Source: Clusia tigrina
Taxonomy: Eukaryota > Arthropoda > Insecta > Diptera > Clusiidae
Length of the DNA: 64,000 nt
Assembly: GCA_920105625.2 (NCBI GenBank)
Contig: OV050030.1
Location: forward strand, 31,490,516-31,554,515
Reading direction: 5' to 3'
The stretch's first letter is position 1, and every line of letters starts with the position of its first letter. A program made the position numbers and the translations under genes. Below are positions 10,551 through 21,943 of the stretch, in pieces. Below the pieces are notes generated by a model. It saw nothing but the letters and a program-made list of their open reading frames with translations. It was not told the DNA's origin and did not search any database.

Positions 10551-11077
10551 ATGCTACAGGGGTCTGCAACATACCGCACTCCGGGAGCAGTGGCGCCGTC
10601 TCGCGCCCACGATGTATTGCTTGAGTCCACCACTACAGCGGCAGTTACGCCATCGCGCCCCCGAGCCCGGTCTGCACCACCTGCCGCGCGTTCGCTACCG
10701 ACGGGGCCGATGAGCGTCCGCCGATGAGCGTCCGCCGCCTTCCCAATCAGGGGTCCACGCCAGGGAGCGTTGCACCACGGACGCCACATCCGATGTCCCG
10801 CGCCGCAGTGGAGGCTGCGCCATCTCGCGCCCCAGTGGGGGCTGCGACATCTCGCGCCCCACTGGTGGCTGCGACAGCCCAAACAGCAGCGGCAGTCGTG
10901 CACCCGGCAGCGGCTCCACAACGCCCGTGCGAGATGTGCAAGCGCTGGGGGCACACCATCGCAGTGTGCCGGGCGTTCCTGTCCTTGTCCTCGCGGCGCA
11001 GGAGAGATGCGGTCGCAAAGCGGAAACTATGTTTCGTGTGCCTGGGGGTGAAACACTTCACCCACAGCTGCGAATAG
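10551..11077 (+). pseudogene. BEL-A third ORF: Ala/Pro-rich protein with double zinc knuckle downstream of pol
   Basis: The first ATG in the leading frame is at 10551. An exact 14-bp tandem duplication (GATGAGCGTCCGCC twice, 10709-10736) shifts the frame, so the second half reads as the ORF from 10724. A 9-residue repeat rich in Ala/Ser/Arg/Pro follows, from 27-bp DNA repeats at about 10810-10880. It ends with two CCHC knuckles, CEMCKRWGHTIAVC and CFVCLGVKHFTHSC, separated by exactly 20 residues, and stops one residue later. This spacing is identical to knuckles one and two of the Gag of the same element. A nucleic-acid-binding, nucleocapsid-like role is inferred. BEL-B has the remains of the same module in the same place. 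Confidence 0.65.
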
Positions 11078-11183
11078 CCGGGGTGCTCCCGGTGCCACCG
11101 GCGGCATCATCACCTCTTGCATTGAGGGGTGCATCAGGATGGGAGCCGGCGGGAATAGGTCGTCATCTCTCTTGCAATACTGC

Positions 11184-11196
11184 AAGGGGGGCGGCA
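11184..11196 (+). other. BEL-A polypurine tract
   Basis: AAGGGGGGCGGCA lies directly before the right LTR, the expected plus-strand primer site. BEL-B has the same tract before its 3' LTR. Confidence 0.75.
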
Positions 11197-11698
11197 TGTT
11201 CGCGCCGGAGCCCTCCTGACAACGGCTGCTGCCTGCGCACAGTCACCATGCAACTCTGAGCGGGGCTCAGTGCGGAGAGAATTCCCCTCATTGGGTCCCG
11301 CCAAAGTCGTGTGGCAGGCCGCAGCCATCTTTATTGCGTTGCCATCAGAAAGTGCCGACGCAGGAGAGAGGAGGAGAGTCGGTCGGCAGTACTGCGTGCC
11401 GAGATCATTGGTATCTGTGCGCTCAACCGAGAAGGAGGTGAAAAATTTATTCTACAATATAAATATTTAAATTATTTCTGAAGAAAACTTGTGTTCTAAA
11501 TAAATTACCATATATAAATGTTTAAAATATTTCTGAAGAAAACTTGTGTCCTAAATAAAAGATAAAAAAGCAAAGAAATAATAAATCAGCAATTAAATTT
11601 ATATAATTATTACGATATAAAAATTTTAGCTTTTTACCTATAAGCAAAGTGATAAAAAAACTACATGGAATCCGAACGGGAAAATGGTCTGCGAAACA
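11197..11698 (+). repeat. BEL-A 3' LTR
   Basis: 502 bp, TGTTCGCG...GCGAAACA, no differences from 3067-3568 found by eye. Followed by the target duplication ATCAG. Confidence 0.95.
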
Positions 11699-11703
11699 AT
11701 CAG
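11699..11703. repeat. Target-site duplication ATCAG, right copy (BEL-A)
   Basis: Exact match to 3062-3066. Confidence 0.9.
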
Positions 11704-14700
11704 AAATCAGTTATCATGAGTAACCACATCTTTGACTAAGAAAGTAGAAATGGCACTAATCTATAGATGAATGTGAAAAAATAGTTTTGCTATTGCTGGA
11801 ATGGAGAGTATATTCCGCTTTTATATCCAAGAAGCTCCATTTTCTTTCAATTTGTCGTCCCTAAAATACTTTAATATTTAAAAACAAAACTATATCGTTT
11901 TGTAGGACATTAAATCTGAACTAGTTTCACATTATGAAGTTAAAACTTTGACATCTCAAAGCAAAGGCATATGAAACCTTATTTTCTTGAGTTTCATAAA
12001 GCGTTCAGAGGGGTATAAATAAAGTCAGCAGTCGTCTTCTCCATTGAAATGAAGGAAATGATTAGCATGTCCCGCTATATAAAATGACGAGGTATTTACG
12101 TTCTAAGTGGTTAAAAAAAAAAGGCCATGATTGCCGTTCTTCTACTTGTGACATTTAACAGACGGAATTCATCACCATCAATCAGATAATTTAGCAAAGT
12201 GTTGTACCAATATCTTTCGTCCATGCTGAAATATTGTCTTCTGACCCTTCAGCAATATTTGGTAATGTCTTTCTAAAAGTATTAGTTGGAGATGTCCAAA
12301 TGCTCAGAATAATAACGCAGCCTTTAGCTTGAATCTGAGGCATAGCATCTTATTAACTCTGCATGACTTATTGAATGCTACTCTTATCGTACTGAATGCC
12401 AAGCCGTTCTCCGTACTCTTCGAAATCACTTGGCATTGAACTCGTACTGAATCAGAAATGATTTCTATGAAGTGACTATTCGAGACACTCTATGGTTCAT
12501 CACAATACTTGTTATATAAACAACAGTTCTGGATCCACCAACAGTGGAAGAACACGCCGCGACGAACTGATCCGTCCACTCAATAGAGATCTTAAAAAGT
12601 GGCAGGTTTGGAAAGTTATTCTGAATTTGTCGAAGAGAGGTTATACTAGAGTCACTTGGAATCGGGGTGAATTGGGTATATGTATAGTTTCACCCTCTCC
12701 ATGACTAAATCTCCTCAATGGGTGCAAAATCCACATTTGAATAAGTTCAAATTCTATGTTTTCTTTGTCTAGAAAATGGAAACATGAAAGGAGAAACGCT
12801 CAATTTCAATAACAAAATTTCGTCTATAAAAACTCCATACCGATTCTTTATCGCATTAGTTCCTTTTATTAGCTCGTAAGGAAGAGTTTGAATTAAGGTG
12901 AATTATGAATGAAGTCTTTTGCGTTTCTCATCTTTTGCTTTTATTGCTGATACCCGCGGCGAGAGTCTTACAAGATCAACACCTAAACTCTGTTGACTCT
13001 TCTTATATTTCCCCTCATGATACATATTTTCCCTCTGCTGTAAGTATCCGAGTTGAAATTTGCAATCTAAAAGTTGAAGAATAAGTCATAGAAACATTTC
13101 TGCCCCTACCAACAATGACACCAAAAGACGCGAATCTCTTTTAATCAAAAGTCTCATCAGAAGATGATTCAGTGAACATTTCTAGAATCTTTTTTGTAGT
13201 ATTTTCTAGAATATTTAACTGGACATTTTTTAATCAAAGGCCATGTTTTTGGCATACAATCGTGGAACTTTGAAAGCCAAAATTGTAAATAATCTCACAT
13301 TCTTTTAAGTGTTGGTTTGAACAAACTCGTATTGACATCAATGCTGTTAAAGAATTATCTCTTTGTGGAATATGGAATGACGTCACTTCCACATCGCAAC
13401 CTTTAGTGATCTGTTCCCTGGAGAAATTGAATGTTCTGAGTGGTGGAAACTTCATCGAAGATCACCGACAAATTGAAATATATCTTTCTGAATAAGGAAC
13501 TATTGACAACGGGACATTTATTAGAATTTGTTCAGCTACAATAATTATGTTTAAAAGCTATCCGTGGACTGAATGCCATATGTAGGAAACAGTTCTGATA
13601 TCATTAACACAAGACACTTTCCTTCTGATATCCTCAAACAGCATCATCATGATTAGATGCGCTCATCTGTTTCTTTTGCTTAAAACATATTCTCAAATCC
13701 ATGTTCGCCAAGGACATGGGTTTAAGGAGCCTTTCGTCCAAGTGAGCAAGTTCGGAATGGGGCTTGAGTATAGTTAGTATGGAACCTTCATAAGACTATT
13801 ACAGACTTCGTAATGTTAATGATGATAAGATTTCCTAGACGAAAGAATTCATATTATTGGAACATTTTTAGTCATGCTTTAGAAAACATGTATGGGAACT
13901 GTGCTACAAAGATTCAAAACTCTTAAACTAATATACTCATTCATTGGAGTAACTGAATAAAGGTTTGTATGGCGAGTGATTCAAGAAAGGTCAAATTTAA
14001 AGGTGGTATCGGGTATCTACTTAGATATGAGCAAGATCCCTCAACTCGATTCCCCCAAAATATATGAATTCCTGTCGAAAATTAACCTGACAGAAAATTT
14101 GTAGATTAGACTATCCTTACCTTTCAAATAAATAGGGGCATCACAATAGGTTTTTCAGGTCGCGGTGTATAACACCCTTAAATAAATATAATCTAAGGGT
14201 ATCTAGATTCAAAAATGTGGCAGTATTATTAGACGCTTCCCTTAAGTTAGTGAAGCATTATTGGCCAAGGCACAGGCTCAGTCTTTGATGGTACATTAAG
14301 GGGCTCAACAAAAGCAGTCTTAGTTTTTTGGAATGAACTCATCACGAAATATAAAAACGATAATATGAATCGGGGAACATGTAAACTGCCCATATTGAAA
14401 GATATACAAATTACGAGTTCCCGAGGGTGTTTAATAGTCCCTTCATTCATCATTATTCCTCACAGGGAACACTTTATTGATCACAGGTTCATAAATTATT
14501 GGTAGCCATCGAGCTACATTGCACCCTTTTCACTAATGTCAATTCGCAGTCTTTGGGTCCGGCAAAGAACTCTCCTCAGAGTATATGGCGATGGCTTTGG
14601 CTCATTTTTATATGGATCCCTCAATCCCTAAAGGATACTTAAACTGTGCTGATGTGGTAAATTACTCGAAATTATCTTTTTTTAAATTTTAATTAAACAT

Positions 14701-15484
14701 CCACAGTCTCTCTCAATCATCCACGCATTCTTTATCATTAAACGGTGAATTCGACTTTTGGAAATGTTGGAAAAATGTTGCTCAAAAATTTGCTGGCCCC
14801 ATTTACGTGATTCACTTGCAATGCAAAGAGGCAATCAAATTATTTTTTGTGTTTGGATCCTTTTTATATTCATTTCTATTTCCATTTATTAACGAAACAT
14901 ATTTTAATAAAATTCCTCACACGAGTTTTTCATAAAAATTCCATTTTATGCTCTACGTGCCGTGGAAATGTGTGTGTGAAAAAGAACAATAAAAAATATT
15001 CAATAAAAATAGCTAATAAAATTAGTTTATGCATTTTTAGTACGAGCAATAAATAAATTTTTTTAGACTACAAATTTCGTAAACAGCGAATAACTTCTAA
15101 TTGAAAATATTTCAAAAAGAATTCAAATAATGTTCTATTCTATTCGTTATTTGAGTAAAAAATGCCGCATTGTCAGAGCTGTTCACAAACAATATTCATG
15201 TGCTTTATGCCTTCCAATAAAGGATACTCACAGTCAACTGAGTGGAGCAGGAAAAAATAGTATAAAAATATATAAAAGGACACTGGGAGGTTATCCAAAT
15301 AATGAATGATTTTGCAGAAAGGATCATGTTTCATGACACATGCACCTTACCTCCTCTCTGGAGGATTTGATATCTGAGGTAGTGACTAGAGGGAAATTAA
15401 ATCCTTAGAACTTCAATAACCCCATTAGTGTAAAAAACAAACTAAATACAGTGATTTTGACGGTTGTGCTGCATATATTGGCCT
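11704..15484. other. AT-rich stretch without recognised genes
   Basis: Only short, unrelated open frames occur (for example 12492-12704 plus and 13234-13455 minus); none shows a domain motif I recognise. No gag sequence continuing the gypsy remnant left of BEL-A is visible here. Old, unrecognisable repeat debris is possible. Confidence 0.5.
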
Positions 15485-15659
15485 CCAGGTAGGTAGGTAG
15501 GAGTGACCGCCTAGTTTGCAAAAGCACACTTGAGCATACCTAATGGCCCATTGTGATACCACGGTGTGATATCGTTGAAGCACTGACTAAAAAGTTCTCT
15601 TACTTGAGATGGTAATAGTCAGCGCAAAGGCAGCGCCGGGAAAGGTACGGAGCAGGAAA

Positions 15660-15999
15660 CTATCCTAATACTTTGATGAACCTTGTTATGTCCCTAATAT
15701 TAATGGATGACAGCTCTGTCAGGCTTGTAAGAAATGGGGCACCAAAGGGTGAAATCTTCTTCTGCTCAAGGATGGGCAGTGACATAAGGGGTGGAGAACC
15801 GTCTCTTCCTCCTCCTCGGAACCGCAGCCTCCCAAAAATTGTTTGAGGGTAGGCCCAGTTTTCTGCGTGTTTTCCTAGTATGCAGTAGCCGGTCAAACAC
15901 AGTTGTCACAGTTGTCGACAGTGATACGCGATTAAGTCGAAGAGGTTGATTGGTTCTGTTTTTGTCCATTCTTGCCCAAGTGTGTGTAACGGTGTGCAA
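15660..15999 (-). pseudogene. LINE C-terminal Cys/His domain, frameshifted
   Basis: TWARMDKNRTNQPLRLNRVS aligns with WPELNRRKSRDLLALSTENIS of the LINE at 21233, and in a shifted frame CGSEEEEETVLHPLCHCPSL gives the C-x-n-H-x3-C-x-C finger typical after RNase H in LOA-type LINEs. Confidence 0.7.
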
Positions 16000-16040
16000 G
16001 GTATCTCCTAGACCCAGGATTTGAGGGCGTCAGCCAGATA

Positions 16041-16865
16041 TTACCGTTTGATATCGAGCTTGGCTGTTGCCAGTGAGATGCCAATATTTACGGAAGGCTG
16101 AATTTCGTGCAGTAGCGTGTCCACCTTTGCAAGCTCGTCTGCCTCGCAATTGCCCGGGATTTTCCTTTGTCCGGGGACCCAGACTAAGTGCACCCGAGAG
16201 CAACTTGCGAGCTCATTTAGAGATGTTCGACATTCATGGACGAGTTTTGCGGTAGCCGTAGAGCCAAAATTAGATTTAATGGCGGCTGGACTGTCTGAGA
16301 AGATGCATTCGTCGACTGCGCCGATATCGCTACTCAGCATCCATTTGGCGGCGTGATAAATGGCCATGACCTCAACCTGAAAGACGCTGCAATGGTCAGG
16401 GAGACGTAGGGAGATGTTAAAGTCCAGTTTGTCGGAAAAGATACCGCTGCCGACTCAGTCATTTCTGCTTGGAATAGTGAGGTCGAACTCCCTGTTCAAA
16501 TCGGGATAGACCGACATGTAATCGATAAAGTTGGGGACAGGTGGATTCTGATTCAGAATAATGGCATGGCCCGTCAGGGTTAAGCGCCAGTGCGAAAGAG
16601 CGTTAAGTCTAATCGCTGTCCACTTGGCTTGTTGCTTAACCAGGAGCCCCGAAGGGAGCCAGTCCAGCATGGCAAATAGGGCTTTCGTAGGTGTGGTACG
16701 AAGAGCGCCAGTGATCATTAGAGCAATAGATCTTCTGATTTTATCGAGGGGTTTGATATTGCTGGCTTCTTCGAGAGCTGCAACCAAAAGTCCGACCCGT
16801 ATAACAGGTTGAGTTTGATAATGGCCGTGTAGAGCCAGATCACGACTCGAGGACGAAGTCTCCAT
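16041..16865 (-). pseudogene. LINE thumb and RNase H domains
   Basis: 16865-16455 reads RRSIALMITGALRTTPTKALFAML, the LINE thumb signature (ITGAxRTTPTxAL). 16367-16041 is an RNase H domain: FSDSPAAIKSNF (Asp of SDS) and VHLVWVPGQRKIPGNCEADELAK (WVPGH box with H changed to Q, and the final Asp). The H-to-Q change hits a conserved RNase H position. Confidence 0.8.
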
Positions 16866-17132
16866 GCTCCAACTGCTCTTCTATGAAAGTATATAGCGCA
16901 CGTTGCTATATTGGCTGTCTCAGCTAGATTGGTTTTCTAATTAAGCTTTTGGTCGAGAATCAGGCCTAAGTATTTAACGTGTGTCCTCAAAGAGAGCGGA
17001 GTGCCGTTTAGACTAGGCATTGTGAACCTTGCAATTGTGTGCTTCCAAGTGAAAAGCATAGCCTCGGTTTTGGATGGTTTATCCCCAAGCTCGAATTCAC
17101 GACGCCAGTTCGACACAAGAAAGAAAGTAAAA

Positions 17133-17861
17133 TTAAAGAATAGTTAAGTTTTTCGTAAAGTGTTTGGGAGAATTTGCCGGATGCCGTGATTGCTCGTCGT
17201 CCGCATAGGCAATCACTTTACATCCAGTAGATTCCAACCTCACCAGTAGTGTGTTAGCTGCCAGGTTCCAGAGAAGGGGTGATAAAGCACCCCCATGCGG
17301 CGTGCCCCTGTTAACCACCAGCCGTGATTGGGCACTGCCGACCGTGAAAGTGATGATTCTAGATTTTAGTAGAAGCTCATAAATAAAAAGTCCAAAGTTC
17401 AGGTTAAGATTATAGACTGCGGAAATGACAGCGTTGGGGCATACATTGTTGAATACTCCGTTGATGTCCCAAAATATGGCAAGTGTGAATTCCATATGAG
17501 AGAATGAAGTGATGTTTCAACCGATTTGCCTTTAGAGTAGGCGTATTGAGATACAGAGCGAAAAGAAGGGATGATGGATGTCCTGATATGCAGGTCAAGA
17601 GCTCTAAAACTTTCAGAAGAAAGGATGTTAGACTTATGGGTCTGTAATTCTTACGTTTGGTGTGTGAGGCATTCCCCACTTTTGGGATGAAGACCACCCG
17701 AGCCGTGCACCAGCGTAAGGGAATATATTGCAACCTGAGGCTTGCATTGAATATTTGTAGCAGCCATGGAAGGATAATATTGCCTTACAACTTATGTTTA
17801 AACTCCTGACGGAGCAATAATGATTATATTGATAGGAATATGGGGCTTTTGTTCGAATCAC
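17133..17861 (-). pseudogene. LINE reverse transcriptase (LOA/R1 type), frameshifted
   Basis: Pieces in three frames read IPLRWCTARVVFIPKVGN and KNYRPISLTSFLLKVLELL (fingers), AYSKGKSVETSLHSLI, LAIFWDINGVFNNV (palm, D of FWDI), VNRGTPHGGALSPLLWNLA, and CKVIAYADDE, which holds the catalytic YADD. HGG stands where LOA/R1 elements have QGG. The YADD is intact but the protein is broken by at least two shifts. Confidence 0.8.
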
Positions 17862-17870
17862 TGGAGTATG

Positions 17871-19549
17871 TAAAGTAAAACCAGTTGTTTTTGAGTGTCA
17901 TTATATAGTTATAATTAAGAACAATCGATTAAGAACAATTCACTTAAGAAATAGGACGTTTGAATTAGTACCACAGTTAACATATATTTACTTTTGAATC
18001 TACTATATCACTTATCTCTGCTGCTGGCGACTGACGACTCACCCGCTGTTGATATTGTGTCCATTGTATATAACTGTTCTGTATTCTAGAACATTCCTGT
18101 ACGAAAAGTTTGTCTCTTAGTGTAAACGAGATGTCAACATAGTTTATTCCTTATAGTACGACAAAAGGAGACAACAGTCTAAGGACTCATTACTATTTAC
18201 TACAGCCATTAGGAAAACGCGATGGCACTAGCAACACATAACGAATGTTCATAATTTAAATGGGGTCAGATCCAGAATCCTTGAAAAAAATTTTATGTAG
18301 TATTTTTTTGTTAGTTAATATCACTTTTGAAATCGATAATGTTCAGTTTGTCACATGTTTCCAGTGAGCCATTGTAGTATGCACAGATAGAACACAATGG
18401 GAATGGATACTGCTACAGGGTGATAAGAGGGGGAAAGGGATAGTACAGAAAGTAGTCTACATTAATGATATGCTGGTTGTACCTACATTCTTTCCATTTT
18501 TTCTATAAGTATATCTCTGAAACTAAAAACAAATCAGCAATATTTGATAGGAAATCGGAGTGTCTGCTGTCTCATGTGTAAATGTTTTCTGGCTGTAGTC
18601 TTTGCATTGCTTTCTATGAAGGAGTCAGTGAGAAATTTACGATGGAAGAGCGACAATCAATGTGAGCCATGTTGACTCGCATTAGTTAATCTGTGTGTCC
18701 TTCGGACATTGCTGAGTCCTCAACGAACTCTTACTGAATTTATACATGAGCCACTCCCATTGTTCTCTCCTGGTCTATATCGCTCCTCCTCAACCTGACG
18801 ACTCCTACGTTCTGGTAAATATGTTTATGAATATGCTAACCTTGGGCTTCTATTCCCCATACACTTCTCCTCAAACAAACGAAATCGATACACTTCAATA
18901 AGTTTCTTTCCTGTATTTCTACCCCTAATCAAATTTTCAAAATAACGAAAATCCCAACCGCTTTAATTACCATTAAATTAGTATGCCCCCAATTGTTGTA
19001 TGGGTTTGTGAATGTGTTTGCAGCAGTGTGCGTGTGTGTGTGATAGCAATGTGGGTGTCTCCTGAGTGTCTCATAAATATAACGCATTTGTTGAATTAGG
19101 TTGATAATTTTATTCCGTCTGGGTATGTGTTGAAATATGCAAATTACTTAATGCAAATTTATGAGTTGGTGGTGAATTCGGAATTTTGTTACTTTTTCAT
19201 GCCACAAATTAAAGAAGGGAATTTTAAATGAGTAGCGGGAAGGGTAGGGGAGTTCTGATTGGCAATTATGTGATAAAGGGTTTAAATATTAGCCTAAAGC
19301 GTCAATGCGTTGCCTGCATTCAGACACTGGCAAATAAACGAATGTATTTGCTGACCGAATTTATATAAGCCTCAATAATTTGAAAGGAATTACAGGAGTC
19401 TGCGGTGAGACAGCTTTTCTGGCGATTATTCCTGGTATGGCCAAAATGCATTTGCATGATATGCGAAAATAAACAGATCTAATAATTATTTATTTGTATA
19501 TTTACTCAATGAAAAATACTCATATAATAATTATGTTACATAAAAAAGA
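17871..19549. other. AT-rich stretch without recognised genes
   Basis: No coding signal. One heat-shock-like triplet (TTCTAGAACATTC) occurs near 18085, and a short GTGTGTGTGTG run near 19030. Confidence 0.4.
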
Positions 19550-20070
19550 ATGATCATCAGCTTCTGCTCGCTATACAATAGCACTACCGATAATGGCGAA
19601 CCTTCCAGTATGCTACCGCAAATTTTGTTTGTATCTGAGAGAACATTTTTTACTTATAACCTAATTATCATAGAAAATAAGCTTAGTGTCCTAAATTTAG
19701 GCTCAGAGCCGACTTTTATAACAAAGAATAGAAAGAAAGTTTTGGACCTGACCTTCGATTATTTCGCAAATAATGTAAAAAGATGGAGAGTTTCAAATGA
19801 AAATTCCTACTCTGACCATCATTATATAGAATTCGAATTGAACTTCCCAGTATCTCCAGTTAAGACGTATAGAAATATATGGAGAGAGGACTGGGAAAGT
19901 ATAGGAAGACTCTCAGGGCCTCACTGCCAAGGAAACCCCCGTCTGGCCCCACAGACCCTGTGGAATTAGACGGGCTGATAAATCAGGTAACCAGGGCCTT
20001 GAATAGTTCACTGACAGACGGGTGCCCGGTTGTGAGACTGAGAGGCAAAAATAAACCCACTTGGTGGTAG
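19550..20070 (+). pseudogene. LINE endonuclease C-terminal part and linker
   Basis: LNLGSEPTFITKNRKKVLDLTF and NSYSDHHYIEFEL give the end of an APE-type endonuclease with its SDH motif. The next frame (ERGLGKYRKTLRASLPRKP, ELDGLINQVTRALNSSL, CPVVRLRGKNKPTWW) is the usual linker towards RT. It is frameshifted near 19870 and lacks its N-terminus. Confidence 0.75.
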
Positions 20071-20372
20071 ATGGATCTAGGCATTCTCCGGAAGTCTAAT
20101 AGGCAGTTATTCAACAGGGTTAAATCTGCGGGTCTGCCCTCGGACTGGGAAGCCTATAAGGCTGAAATAAAAATATACAAAAAAAGCAATCAGAACTGCG
20201 CAATGAAAGTCCTGGCAAAATTATTGTAGGGATATGTAAGAAACATCGGAAGCAGCCAGACTGAGGAGAATCCTAGCGATGACACCATACAATCTGGGCT
20301 ACCTAAAAGGCCCGAAAGATGTGTGGAGCGAATCGAGCGAGGAATCTTTGGCTCCTCTCTTAGATTCGCATT

Positions 20373-21228
20373 TTGCAGGTAATAGCACCGTGGAGTGTAA
20401 TAGCTCAACTGTCAGACCTATATTGCTATATGGAATACTGGTACGGTGGCCAGCCACTCAGAAACAAAGCTAGCAAGGTCCAAGGGACAGCTCTTCTGTG
20501 CATTTCTGGTGCTTTAACGACCACTCCAACTAAAGCATTAGAAGTAATACTCAACCTACCTACATTTGAGCTGGTAGGGAAGCAAGTGGCCGCCCCATCA
20601 GCACCAAGCAGAAATGTGCGACGTTATGGCATGATCGACAGCTTGGTCACTCGACTATCGTGCATACCTGGAGTAGTTTTATCCAACACATTGACCACTC
20701 AATATCTAATCTCAACTTTGATAGGCACTTCCAGACCCATATTCCGTCTAGAAGAGAGTGGCAAACACTCACGCCATGGAGAATAGGAACTGAATTTCTA
20801 CACCGACGGATCCAAACTTGACTGAGACTACAGTTTCGTTCCGTCTCCCCGACCACTGCACTGTTTATCAAGCAGAGGTCCTAGCCATAACGGATGTAGC
20901 CGTCTGCTTAAGTAAGCACGCCATAACAAAGACCATTATAAATACCTACTCGGATAGCAAGGCGGCCATCAAGTCAATGAATTCGGTGGCACTGAAATCA
21001 AAGGTTGCTCAGGGCTGCCGGGTAGCCCTAAATGATATTAGTGCCGTTTTCAGGGTACGCCTAATATGGGTTCCCGGACATAGGGATATTGAAGGGAACT
21101 GTAGGGCTGATAAGTTAGCCAGACGGGGCACCAACCTTCCTTTATGCTCGGACAGATGCGAGGTTGGAATACCAATTGCCACCTGTCAATGGTTCTTGGA
21201 CACCCGAGGGCACTTGATTAACGACTAG
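20373..21228 (+). pseudogene. LINE thumb and RNase H
   Basis: VRPILLYGILVRWPATQK and ALLCISGALTTTPTKALEVIL are the thumb. 20818-21228 is an RNase H: YQAEVLAITDVAVCL (Glu), INTYSDSKAAIKSM (Asp) and VRLIWVPGHRDIEGNCRADKLARRG (His and final Asp). All catalytic residues after the first Asp are visible; a stop precedes the domain at 20785. Confidence 0.8.
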
Positions 21229-21232
21229 GCTA

Positions 21233-21475
21233 ATGTGGCCGGAACTTAATAGAAGGAAATCTAGAGACTTGCTTGCCCTGTCGACAGAGAATATCTCTAA
21301 GGTCGTGGCTTGTATAACTGGTCATTGGCTTTTCGGCAGGCATCCTCTCAAGATGGGCGTATTCTCTCATGAATACTGCAGAAGCTGTGGGGATGAGGAG
21401 GAGACTGTGGAACATCTCTTCTGTATGTGCCCCGCTCTGGCTAGAAGCAGAGCGGACTCTTTAGGCTTTTAACTC
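21233..21475 (+). pseudogene. LINE C-terminal Cys/His finger domain
   Basis: WPELNRRKSRDLLALSTENIS, ITGHWLFGRHPLKMG and CRSCGDEEETVEHLFCMCPAL. The C-x2-C-x-n-H-x3-C finger is complete. It is separated from RNase H by one stop at 21226-21228. Confidence 0.8.
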
Positions 21476-21700
21476 TCTTACAGAAGTGTCTAGCTTCGAA
21501 ATGGTTTGACGGGTAAATCAGAGGTTGGTTGCTACGCGGTGGTATCACAGTGGACCCATGGTGGTCTGAGTGAGTTGGTCTGTTGACCGGCTACCACGAT
21601 AATCTAACATAACTTAATTTTAACCTAAACCTAATTTAGGTGTCGATTTCGTAACAATATGTTCAATTGCTATAGTCACTATATCTGAAACAATTGGTAC

Positions 21701-21943
21701 CTATTTGTATGCAATGCTGCTTTTGGTAAGCACACCTACTCCTTGTTTTGAGTATTTATTTCCATCATGTTTAAAGAAATAACCAGAGTAGCTCTTTGGG
21801 ATAGGAGGGGTGACATTAGCTTGGATGTGAGTCTCTTGAAGTGAGATAAAAAATGGAAAATATTCTTTAATAGCAATTGCAGATCTGAATAGTTGTTGTA
21901 AAAACCTCTTATATTCCCCATTGTAAAATATTAGGCATAGCAA
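21701..21943 (-). pseudogene. LINE endonuclease fragment
   Basis: Two overlapping minus frames together show the start of an APE-type endonuclease: NIRGFYNNYSDLQLLLK in one and FFISLQETHIQANVTPP plus SYSGYF in the other. NIRG (conserved Asn) and LQETH (conserved Glu) are diagnostic. No other part of this element is seen nearby. It lies back to back with the 3' end of the plus-strand LINE. Confidence 0.7.

Larger units (their letters stand above)
3067..11698 (+). mobile_element. BEL-A: complete BEL/Pao LTR retrotransposon, young insertion
   Basis: The element is delimited by 502-bp LTRs (TGTTCGCG...GCGAAACA) that appear identical base for base, a 5-bp target duplication, a tRNA-Tyr primer site touching the left LTR, and a G-rich polypurine tract touching the right LTR. 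Inside are gag, protease, RT, RNase H and integrase in the order typical of BEL/Pao, then an unexpected zinc-knuckle frame. Pol is broken by two in-frame stops and three single-base shifts. It interrupts, or abuts, the gag of the gypsy remnant to its left. Confidence 0.95.
15485..17870 (-). mobile_element. 5'-truncated LOA/R1-type LINE with RNase H
   Basis: On the minus strand the order is RT (17861 to about 17133), thumb (16865-16455), RNase H (16367-16041), a Cys/His C-terminal domain (about 16000-15700) and a 3' UTR. The 3' UTR ends at a TAGG run at 15489-15503, read as CCTA repeats on the element strand. The endonuclease is missing, so the copy is 5'-truncated, as LINE insertions often are. 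Frameshifts separate every domain. The 3' UTR resembles that of the plus-strand LINE ending near 21640 (shared GTGATACCAC core). Confidence 0.8.
19550..21640 (+). mobile_element. LOA/R1-type LINE with the RT core deleted
   Basis: The plus strand gives the end of the endonuclease (19550-20070), a linker, then directly the thumb and RNase H (20400-21228), the C-terminal finger (21233-21472) and a 3' UTR to about 21640, ending in a run related to AACCTAAACCTAATTTA. The whole palm and fingers of RT, about 1 kb, are missing at about 20395, where SHFAGNSTV is joined to VRPILLYGILV. Confidence 0.8.

Noticed and set aside
10490..11061. Long minus-strand frames in the GC-rich 3' part of BEL-A
   Set aside because: They are shadows of the plus-strand Ala/Pro-rich ORF; only the plus strand has zinc knuckles with Gag spacing.
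12492..13455. Possible remnant of an insect retrovirus envelope gene
   Set aside because: A minus frame with ECEIIYNFGFQSSTIVC looked envelope-like, but there is no signal peptide, furin site or transmembrane segment and the surrounding frames are unrelated.
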